NCBI RefSeq assembly: GCF_001468035.1
Contig: NZ_LNZA01000001.1
Span: 1,962,231 to 2,026,230, forward strand
DNA: 64,000 nucleotides
Origin: Legionella tucsonensis
Lineage (GTDB): Bacteria > Pseudomonadota > Gammaproteobacteria > Legionellales > Legionellaceae
Direction: 5' to 3'
The notes below the pieces were generated by a model. It ran no database searches and was not told the origin of the DNA. It saw only the letters and a program-made list of their open reading frames with translations. The position numbers were made by a program, and so were the translations under genes. Of the stretch, positions 10,135 through 17,599 are shown piece by piece; within the stretch, counting starts at the first letter, position 1; each line of letters opens with the position of its first letter.

Positions 10135-11880
10135 ATGAGAAAATGGTTTTTACTATTATTTTGTTATATAACTACATTTGCTCTGCATGCAAACCCACTT
10201 CCTGCTGCAGAAGTATTCCGTGTCAATGTAAGCAAAGTGGATCCTAATACTTTTGCAATCAATTTTCAGGTAAAACCTAATTACTTTCTTTATAGTGATC
10301 GCATTAAATTAACAACAAATAATAACGGTACAATTCACTTAGGTCCTTTGCGCTTCCCACCTACAGAACAAAAAATAGACAAACAAGGGCATAAGTATAC
10401 TGTTTATCGCAATCAAGTCTCCCTTCCTGTTGGAGTTTTAGGGAATAAACCAGGAAAAGCCCTAATTAATTTACATTATCAGGGATGCTCTGATGATGGT
10501 TTTTGTTATGCCCCAGAAACAAAAATAATTCAACTCTCCATAGATGATAGTTTGGCTTTAGCAGAAGTAAGCCTGGAGCAGCTTCCAAATACCCAGACGG
10601 CAGACACCGAAGAATCACAAAATGACAGCGTCACTAAAATCTTTTTAAGCCACAATTGGTTCCTGATTCTGTTTACTTTTTATGGTTTTGGTTTGCTTTT
10701 ATCATTCACCCCATGCATTTTACCCATGGTTCCAGTTTTATCTGGGATTATTATCGGCCATGGTAAAGAAATTACAACGAGCAAAGCCTTTTTTCTCTCA
10801 TTAAGTTATGTGCTGAGCATGTCAATTACCTATTCAATCATTGGTGCAGTAGTTGCCTTACTTGGAGCCAATCTACAAATTAGTATGCAATCTCCTTGGT
10901 CCATTGGTGTGTTTAGCCTGATTTTTATTCTATTAGCCTTATCCATGTTTGGATTTTATGAATTTAAATTACCGCATTCCTGGCAGGCGAAAATACACGG
11001 TTCCAGCAATCAACGAGGCGGCCACTATCTTGGAGCTGCAATCATGGGCTGTTTATCTACGTTGATTCTTTCGCCTTGTGTTACTGCCCCATTAATTGGA
11101 GTATTAACCTACATTGCCCAAAGTGGAAATGTTCTTTTAGGATGTCTCACTTTGTTCGTTTTAGGTCTGGGAATGGGCACACCATTACTTCTCATCGGTA
11201 CTTCCGCAGGGAGATGGCTGCCTGAGACAGGTAGCTGGATGAATACCATCAAGGCATTGTTCGGCATTTTTTTTATTGCGGTTGCCATTGAGCTTATTTC
11301 TCGAATAGTCCCCCCATTAATCAGCATGATCTTATGGGCATGTTTACTCATTTTTTCAGGAATTTACAGTGGTGCCCTTACGTATTCTGCAACACATCGT
11401 GAAAAATTCAACCAAGGAGTGGGAATTATTTTGCTCGTCTATGGTTTCTTGATTTTGGTAGGCGCCAGCATGGGTGCCACAAATCCTCTGCAACCCTTAA
11501 CAATCCAACCAGCAATCGCTGCCCCTGCTAAAACACAGCAAGAGCAGAATTTAAGCACTATAAAGCAAGCCATTGCTGATGCTCGCGGCACACCGGTAAT
11601 GCTTGATTTTTATGCTGACTGGTGTACATCCTGCAAGGTGATGGACGCAACTACTTTTAAAGATCCTCGTGTACAAAAGGCCTTAACGCGTTTTAGCGTG
11701 ATTAAAATTGATGTCACAAAAAATAATGCGGACAATAAAGCTCTACTCAATTATTTCCATGTTGTAGCCCCACCCACTTTTATATTTTTGGATGCTCAAG
11801 GCAATGAGCTCAACGAGCTCAAACTGGTTGGTGAAGTTTCTGCAAATAAATTTTTAAAAACTTTAAAGCAGATAGACTAA
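10135..11880 (+). CDS. dsbD: thiol:disulfide interchange protein DsbD
   Basis: DsbD carries electrons from cytoplasmic thioredoxin across the inner membrane to periplasmic isomerases and cytochrome c maturation proteins. From the ATG at 10135 it has a signal peptide (about residues 1-20) and a periplasmic alpha domain with Cys118 and Cys124. Eight membrane segments follow, with the paired Cys194 (FTPCILPM) and Cys315 (LSPCVTAP). A C-terminal thioredoxin-like domain carries the CTSC site (Cys497/Cys500). All three redox pairs are present. An earlier in-frame ATG at 10099 would put a second hydrophobic stretch before the signal, so I prefer 10135. Divergent from groESL. Confidence 0.95.
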   Translation: MRKWFLLLFCYITTFALHANPLPAAEVFRVNVSKVDPNTFAINFQVKPNYFLYSDRIKLTTNNNGTIHLGPLRFPPTEQKIDKQGHKYTVYRNQVSLPVGVLGNKPGKALINLHYQGCSDDGFCYAPETKIIQLSIDDSLALAEVSLEQLPNTQTADTEESQNDSVTKIFLSHNWFLILFTFYGFGLLLSFTPCILPMVPVLSGIIIGHGKEITTSKAFFLSLSYVLSMSITYSIIGAVVALLGANLQISMQSPWSIGVFSLIFILLALSMFGFYEFKLPHSWQAKIHGSSNQRGGHYLGAAIMGCLSTLILSPCVTAPLIGVLTYIAQSGNVLLGCLTLFVLGLGMGTPLLLIGTSAGRWLPETGSWMNTIKALFGIFFIAVAIELISRIVPPLISMILWACLLIFSGIYSGALTYSATHREKFNQGVGIILLVYGFLILVGASMGATNPLQPLTIQPAIAAPAKTQQEQNLSTIKQAIADARGTPVMLDFYADWCTSCKVMDATTFKDPRVQKALTRFSVIKIDVTKNNADNKALLNYFHVVAPPTFIFLDAQGNELNELKLVGEVSANKFLKTLKQID

Positions 11881-11904
11881 TATTTATTTTGGATGCAAGA
11901 TCCT

Positions 11905-12120
11905 AAAGTCTGTTGAAACAATTCACCTTAGAACGCCTACTGCTGCTTGAAGCGCGGAACGTAGAGAAATGAATTTAGGGCCCGAAGACCTGAGGTATTA
12001 TCACTTTTTTGAACAGTTTAGAGCGATTGTATGTGCTGCTCTATGCACATACTTCATATATGCTGCGTTTCGGTGCTCTAAAATCAGATCATTTTTGACT
12101 CAATCTAGTGAACTGGCCAT
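11905..12120. repeat. degenerate member of the GTATGCTGCGCTTC repeat family
   Basis: This 390-base gap between dsbD and the next operon holds a copy of a family also seen at 21632-21780, 59881-60016 and 60057-60192. The shared core here is GCACATACTTCATATATGCTGCGTTTCGG-like (near 12043-12072), followed by GCTCTAAAATCAGA. The core is itself an imperfect palindrome. No gene is visible in it. Confidence 0.6.
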
Positions 12121-12272
12121 AAACCTCCATTTTTTGTCTTGACTCAAGTTTTTCATATTTATGACTATTTTATAAATTTTATGAATAAAATTTGATCCAT
12201 TATTTTAATGAACTATAGTTATAAAGGCACTGAGCAACATAAGAGTCGGAGATACCGCCTAAGGATTAGATT

Positions 12273-13574
12273 ATGGATAATCAACTCATTGTTAAAAAAG
12301 AAGTTTCTGCTGCAATTCCTTCAAAATATGGTTCTTTTGAACTTTCATTATTTACTACGAATCAAGATGATAAAGAACACCTCTTACTCACATTTGGAGC
12401 AGTACACAATGCAGATGATATTTTAGTGCGAATTCATTCTGAATGCATGACTGGTGATATTCTAGGCTCTTTACGCTGTGATTGCGGTGAACAACTGCAA
12501 ATGAGCATGAGTCAAATTGCGATTGAAGGTCGCGGCATTATTATTTACCTCCGACAAGAAGGAAGGGGCATTGGCTTAATTAACAAATTGCATACCTACA
12601 ATTTGCAGGATCAAGGAAAAGACACCGTCGACGCTAATCTCGCGTTAGGTCATGAAGAAGATGAGCGCTCTTATGAAGTGGCCGCTCATATTTTAAAAGA
12701 ATTACAAATTAAATCACTGCGATTGCTTACTAATAATCCTCAAAAAATAGAAGCGCTAAATCAGTATAATTTGCACGTTATCTCAAGAGTTCCTATAAAA
12801 GGCTCTGTCCATCCCCAGAATGCTTTTTATTTGTTGACTAAAAAACAAAAAATGAATCATTTTTTTGAAGAGAATGATCTTGAAGAATTGTATGAAAAAT
12901 GTTCCTCTTTCTTAAAAAAACGAAAACCTGTAGTGACCTTGGCATATGCACAAAGCCTGGATGGATCGATTTCATTTCATCGAAAAAAAAGATTGATGCT
13001 CAGCTCCCAAGAGTCGTTGGTGATGACCCATAAATTACGTTCCGAAAATGATGCGATATTGGTTGGAGTAGGTACTGTTATTGCAGATGATCCCCTTCTC
13101 ACGGTACGCCACTATAAAGGAAAAAATCCACAAGTAGTCATTTTAGATAGTAAGCTCCGTACCCCTTTAACTGCGCGAGTTTTAAAAAACTCTAATCCCC
13201 CTATCATTTTTACAACAAATCAAGCAGATCCTGAAAAACAAAAATTACTTACACAAATGAACGCTAAAATTGTTGTAGTAGACTCAACTCAAGATGGTCG
13301 TGCTGATTTAAGTCAAACGCTAGAGAAGTTATTTATTTTTGGTTTTAAAACGGTAATGGTCGAAGGGGGAAGAGACATTATTACTAATTTCATTAATGAA
13401 AATCATGTGGATAAAGTAATCATCACTATGGCTCCTATTTTTGTTGGTGGAATTTCTGTTTTATCAAAAGAAATTAAAGAAAATTTAGGTTTTCCTCAAT
13501 TAAAAAATGTACTTCAGTATAAATTAGGCAAAGATATTATCATCATGGCAGATATAGAAAGGAATCTAACTTGA
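12273..13574 (+). CDS. GTP cyclohydrolase II fused to a RibD-type reductase domain
   Basis: A two-domain protein of 433 residues. Residues about 1-200 are GTP cyclohydrolase II (RibA), with the zinc ligands Cys58, Cys69 and Cys71 in the SECMTGD and LRCDCGEQL motifs and RQEGRGIGL. Residues about 220-430 are the reductase half of RibD (TLAYAQSLDGSI, VGVGTVIADDPLLT, VMVEGGRDI). The RibD deaminase and the RibB synthase are absent. A plausible product is therefore a reduced 2,5-diamino-6-ribitylamino-pyrimidinone phosphate rather than riboflavin itself. AAGGAT precedes the ATG. It overlaps the next gene by 4 bases and heads a tight four-gene operon. A dedicated riboflavin role is possible but fits the neighbours less well. 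Confidence 0.88.
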   Translation: MDNQLIVKKEVSAAIPSKYGSFELSLFTTNQDDKEHLLLTFGAVHNADDILVRIHSECMTGDILGSLRCDCGEQLQMSMSQIAIEGRGIIIYLRQEGRGIGLINKLHTYNLQDQGKDTVDANLALGHEEDERSYEVAAHILKELQIKSLRLLTNNPQKIEALNQYNLHVISRVPIKGSVHPQNAFYLLTKKQKMNHFFEENDLEELYEKCSSFLKKRKPVVTLAYAQSLDGSISFHRKKRLMLSSQESLVMTHKLRSENDAILVGVGTVIADDPLLTVRHYKGKNPQVVILDSKLRTPLTARVLKNSNPPIIFTTNQADPEKQKLLTQMNAKIVVVDSTQDGRADLSQTLEKLFIFGFKTVMVEGGRDIITNFINENHVDKVIITMAPIFVGGISVLSKEIKENLGFPQLKNVLQYKLGKDIIIMADIERNLT

Positions 13575-14599
13575 AAAATCATGTGCTTTATTTTAATCAA
13601 CCCAAGCAAGTATCTGTCTTGGAAGAATCTATTCCGAGACCGAAAACAAATGAAGTGTTGATTCAAAACATTATTTCAGGAATAAGTTCAGGTACAGAAA
13701 TGCTTTTTTATCGGGGCTTAATGCCAACCGATCTGTGTCTGGATGAAACAATTCCTTCGCTCAAACATAAACTAAATTACCCATTCAAATACGGTTATTG
13801 TTCTATTGGGAAAGTAATTGAAACAGGTACTAGAAAACTAAACCATTTATTAGATCGATGGGTCTTTGTATTTAATCCACATGAAAGTTATTTTTGCGCA
13901 AATGAAACACAGCTTATTGTGTTCCCGGAGCATATATCTCCTTATGATGCATTATTTATACCTAATATGGAAACGGCAATAAATTTGATACTAGATGGCT
14001 CCCCTTTAATCGGAGAAAATGTACTTATTCTGGGGCTTGGAATTGTAGGCCTTCTTACTACGGCTTTATTGCAACAATTTCCATTAGCCAGTCTTCTTGG
14101 GATTGATCTACATACAAAAAGAAGAAATTTATGTATGGAATTAGGAGCTGAGCATACTTTTGATGCCTCACAATCTGATCTTCATTTGCAAGTGACCGAT
14201 TACCTTAAAAACGTAAAGTCGAACACTATTGATCTTATCTATGAATTGACAGGTAATCCTGATGCACTCAATAGCGCCATTTCATTTGCTGCTTATGAAG
14301 GGCGCATTATTCTGGGATCTTGGTATGGAAGAAAACCATGTGCTATCGATTTAGGAGGTCGTTTTCATCGAAATCGAATTAAAGTCATTGCAAGTCAAGT
14401 CAGTACGATTGCCTCTGAGCTGCAAGGTAGATGGACAAAAGAAAGGCGATTTGAAGTAGTTTTTAAAATGTTAGAGAAAATAAATCCAGCTCGGTTCATT
14501 TCTCATAAATTTCATATTACTGATGCGAATAAAGCCTATCAATTATTGGATTCTAATCCACATGATACTTTATTTATCACTTTAACCTATGGGGAGTAA
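13571..14599 (+). CDS. MDR-superfamily dehydrogenase (BchC-like subgroup, no catalytic zinc Cys)
   Basis: A 342-residue medium-chain dehydrogenase/reductase. The start is probably the TTG at 13571 (TTGA overlap with the previous stop, GGAA eight bases upstream); the first ATG would be at 13580. The Rossmann fold is shown by ILGLGIVGLL near residue 155. Where classical zinc alcohol dehydrogenases have a ligand Cys near residue 40, this protein has SGISSGTE, as in the BchC-like branch, so it is unlikely to use catalytic zinc in the usual way. It probably oxidises or reduces an alcohol/keto group with NAD(P). In this operon the substrate may be the side chain of a ribityl-pyrimidine or pterin; that is inference. 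Confidence 0.8.
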   Translation: MKNHVLYFNQPKQVSVLEESIPRPKTNEVLIQNIISGISSGTEMLFYRGLMPTDLCLDETIPSLKHKLNYPFKYGYCSIGKVIETGTRKLNHLLDRWVFVFNPHESYFCANETQLIVFPEHISPYDALFIPNMETAINLILDGSPLIGENVLILGLGIVGLLTTALLQQFPLASLLGIDLHTKRRNLCMELGAEHTFDASQSDLHLQVTDYLKNVKSNTIDLIYELTGNPDALNSAISFAAYEGRIILGSWYGRKPCAIDLGGRFHRNRIKVIASQVSTIASELQGRWTKERRFEVVFKMLEKINPARFISHKFHITDANKAYQLLDSNPHDTLFITLTYGE

Positions 14600-14986
14600 A
14601 TGATGCATCATTTAATGTTAAGAAAAAATTTCATTGCACAACACTTCTTGATTGGGAAAGATTTTGGAGCAGAAAATTTAAGACACTCCCACCACTATAG
14701 TTTTGAATTGGAAATTGAAAATACAAAGCTTGACCCGTTCAATTTTCTGATTGATATTGTTGAAGTTAGGACACACATCGATCAGTTAATATCCTATTTT
14801 CAGGATAAGATATTAAATGAGCTTCCTGAATTTAAAAACCAAAATCCAAGTCTCGAACTTTTTTCTAAAATTCTCTGGCAAAAATTTAATAATCACATTG
14901 AGCTCCCGGTTGACAGTCAAATCACCGTTAGATTATGGGAGGATGATATTGCACAAGCCAGTTATCGAGAAAACAAATGCGCATAG
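14600..14986 (+). CDS. 6-pyruvoyl-tetrahydropterin synthase/QueD-like protein with altered active site
   Basis: A 128-residue T-fold protein. The zinc triad is kept: His15 (AQHFLIG), His29 and His31 (RHSHHY). The pterin-anchoring Glu is also kept, in RLWEDDIAQASY. The catalytic Cys four residues before the first HxH histidine is Glu25, and the usual Asp-His pair of the LDHxxLN motif reads FQDKILN. It should therefore bind a pterin- or pyrimidine-like substrate but not do standard PTPS or QueD chemistry. A Glu at the Cys position recalls the PTPS-III branch. GGGGAG stands before two adjacent ATGs. It overlaps the glycosyltransferase gene by 10 bases. Confidence 0.82.
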   Translation: MMHHLMLRKNFIAQHFLIGKDFGAENLRHSHHYSFELEIENTKLDPFNFLIDIVEVRTHIDQLISYFQDKILNELPEFKNQNPSLELFSKILWQKFNNHIELPVDSQITVRLWEDDIAQASYRENKCA

Positions 14987-16074
14987 GATTGGTTCTTTAT
15001 GGCTCTATCACGACAACAACCGGCGGATATATTTATGATTATAAGTTGGTTGAATACTTACGTTCACAAGGCGTAGTTGTTAAGATTTTTTCGCAAGAGA
15101 AAAAGAATTTTTGGGGGTTAATCAGAAATAATTTTTCAAAAAAACTAACCAATGAAATTATTGAGTTCTCTCCTGATGTTCTTTTACAAGATGAGATGAA
15201 TTTTAATTCATTATTTATTCTAAATAAGAAACTAAAAGAGTTGGGGAATTTTCCAATTATAAGTATTGTTCATCTTTTACAGGCGAATGCAGTACAAAAT
15301 ACTTTAGTTAAATGGCTCACTAAAAAAATAGAAAGCATCTACCTTAAATCTGTAAATGGTTTTATTTTCAATAGCATTTCCACAGAAAAATCCATTTCAA
15401 AAATTATTGGAAAAAACCATAACTCATTGATCGCCTATCCCGGTAAAGATCGCCTGCAACTGGCTAGGACAAGAGATGACATTGGATTTAAATATCAAGA
15501 CAATAAACTTATGATTATTTTTATCGGCAATCTATTATATAACAAAGGGCTGCATATATTACTGCGGGCTTTGTCTCAAATAGACTCCCGCTCTTGGCGA
15601 TTATCGATTGTAGGCGGCCTTCATTTTGATGCGAAATATACCCGAAAAATATTCAAGATGATCACCCATTTAAAACTTGAAGAAAATATAAAAATTCATG
15701 GAGCACTCGATATTAAACATTTAAAAAAAGAACTTCTTTTACATCATGTATTGGTTGTTCCTTCGTATTTTGAAAGCTATGGAATCGTTTATACAGAAGC
15801 AATGGGAGCAGGTATTCCCGTCATTGCAAGCAATACCGGCGGTGTGCCGGAAATTGTTAATGATACAATTAATGGATTTTTGATTACTCCTGGCGACAGT
15901 ACAACGCTTAAAGAGTACATTATAAGATTAATTAAAAATCGAGATTTGTTAAAAAAAATGAGTATTTCTTCTCTTGCAGCATATCAAAATTTACCTTCAT
16001 GGAATGAAACTATGGCAAAAGTACATGCATTTTTAAATCAACAGAACCAAGTGGACGCAATAATAAAAAAATAA
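14977..16074 (+). CDS. glycosyltransferase family 4 (GT-B fold)
   Basis: A 365-residue GT4-like transferase. The N-terminus MRIGLVLYGS and TTGGYIYDYKL form the acceptor-side Rossmann domain. The C-terminal half has FIGNLLYNKGL, and the nucleotide-sugar E-x7-E motif (Glu266 in ESYGIVYTEAMGAG, Glu274), followed by PVIASNTGGVPEIV. It starts inside the preceding gene, so it is the last step of the same operon. It probably adds a sugar to the small molecule made by the other three proteins. Lipid or polysaccharide glycosylation would be the default guess from the fold alone, but no such genes are near. Confidence 0.85.
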   Translation: MRIGLVLYGSITTTTGGYIYDYKLVEYLRSQGVVVKIFSQEKKNFWGLIRNNFSKKLTNEIIEFSPDVLLQDEMNFNSLFILNKKLKELGNFPIISIVHLLQANAVQNTLVKWLTKKIESIYLKSVNGFIFNSISTEKSISKIIGKNHNSLIAYPGKDRLQLARTRDDIGFKYQDNKLMIIFIGNLLYNKGLHILLRALSQIDSRSWRLSIVGGLHFDAKYTRKIFKMITHLKLEENIKIHGALDIKHLKKELLLHHVLVVPSYFESYGIVYTEAMGAGIPVIASNTGGVPEIVNDTINGFLITPGDSTTLKEYIIRLIKNRDLLKKMSISSLAAYQNLPSWNETMAKVHAFLNQQNQVDAIIKK

Positions 16075-16250
16075 TGATGGTTTAACATGCAAATTATTTT
16101 GTCAATTCACTCTTACATAACGAACCTCCTACCTACCACGCTTTTATGCGCAGTGCATAAGGATAAATAACTTAAATTTACTATAACCCTGTCGACAAAA
16201 AGGCACTTTAAGATGTATAATTCGTTCACTTTTTTTACAGTTAGAGTTTT

Positions 16251-17558
16251 ATGAATCATAAAGTAGGTTTTGTTAGCCTGGGTTGTCCCAAAGCTCTGGT
16301 AGATTCAGAACGCATCATCACCCAATTGCGTGCTCAGGGATATGAATTAGTGTCCAGTTATCAAGATGCAGGTGTAGTAGTCATCAATACCTGTGGATTT
16401 ATTGATAGTGCCGTTAAAGAATCACTGGATACGATTAAAGAAGCAATGGCAGAAAACGGGCGTGTTATTGTCACAGGTTGCCTAGGTGCCAAAGCAGAGA
16501 TCATTAAAGAAACATGCCCAGATGTTCTGCACATTAGTGGCGCACATGCCTATGAAGAAGTGGTAAACGCAGTCCATCAGCATTTACCTCCACCGTCAGA
16601 TCCTTTTACCCAACTTATTCCTCCTCAAGGAATTAAATTAACCCCACGTCATTATTCTTACTTGAAAATATCTGAGGGATGCAATCAAAAATGTACTTTT
16701 TGCATTATTCCTACCATGCGCGGCAAATTACAAAGTTACCCAATGGCTCAAGTCTTGACTGAAGCCCAAAAATTAAAAGATGCAGGTGTTAACGAAATTT
16801 TAGTGATTTCTCAGGATACGAGTGCCTATGGCGTGGATACACGCTATCAACCGATAAACTGGAAAGGAAAAGCCGTTAACACACGTTTTTATGATTTATG
16901 CGAGCAACTAGGAGAGCTTGGCATTTGGATACGTCTGCATTATGTTTACCCCTACCCACATGTAGACGAAATTATACCTTTAATGCGAGATGGCCTTATT
17001 CTCCCGTATTTGGATATTCCATTACAGCATGCAAACTCGCGGGTACTCAAAGCAATGAAACGCCCCGCAAGCAGTGAAAATACCTTATTGCGCATTGCTT
17101 CTTGGCGAGAAATTTGCCCGGATATTACCCTGCGCTCGACTTTTATTGTTGGTTTTCCTGGAGAAACAGAAGAAGAGTTCGAAGAATTGCTCGACTTTCT
17201 CGAGGAAGCTCAGTTAGATCGAGTCGGCTGTTTCAAATACTCTCCAGTTGAAGGAGCTAAAGCAAATGAATTAAGCGACCCAGTACCGGAAGAAATTAAA
17301 GAAGAACGTTATCATCGCTTCATGCAATTACAAGCAGAAATTAGCCACGATAAGCTAGAAAATAAAATTGATAGTATACAAACTGTATTAATTGATGAAG
17401 TAAATCAGGAGCGAATCATCGCACGAAGCCAAAGTGATGCTCCGGAAATTGATGGTCTCGTTATTTTACCGCCGACTCCTGGAGTTAAAGTGGGATCTTT
17501 TGCAGAAGTCATAATTACAGATAGTGATGATTACGATCTTTACGCTGAATTCAAATAA
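16251..17558 (+). CDS. rimO: ribosomal protein S12 methylthiotransferase RimO
   Basis: A radical-SAM enzyme that methylthiolates Asp88 of ribosomal protein S12. It has 435 residues in three parts. The MTTase N-terminal domain begins [17 protein letters not shown]. The radical-SAM domain has the cluster triad Cys144, Cys148 and Cys151 (GCNQKCTFC). A C-terminal TRAM domain spans about residues 370-435. The [12 protein letters not shown] signature separates RimO from MiaB. The gene is monocistronic and convergent with glnE. Confidence 0.97.
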   Translation: MNHKVGFVSLGCPKALVDSERIITQLRAQGYELVSSYQDAGVVVINTCGFIDSAVKESLDTIKEAMAENGRVIVTGCLGAKAEIIKETCPDVLHISGAHAYEEVVNAVHQHLPPPSDPFTQLIPPQGIKLTPRHYSYLKISEGCNQKCTFCIIPTMRGKLQSYPMAQVLTEAQKLKDAGVNEILVISQDTSAYGVDTRYQPINWKGKAVNTRFYDLCEQLGELGIWIRLHYVYPYPHVDEIIPLMRDGLILPYLDIPLQHANSRVLKAMKRPASSENTLLRIASWREICPDITLRSTFIVGFPGETEEEFEELLDFLEEAQLDRVGCFKYSPVEGAKANELSDPVPEEIKEERYHRFMQLQAEISHDKLENKIDSIQTVLIDEVNQERIIARSQSDAPEIDGLVILPPTPGVKVGSFAEVIITDSDDYDLYAEFK

Positions 17559-17599
17559 ATAACCCCTGATGCAGGAAGAACTCGTAATCCATTCGCGGG

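Noticed and set aside
12121-12272. Possible FMN riboswitch before the RibA-RibD fusion gene
   Set aside because: I looked for the conserved RFN-element strands (AGGGGCGGGGC-like) and did not find them; the leader is AT-rich.
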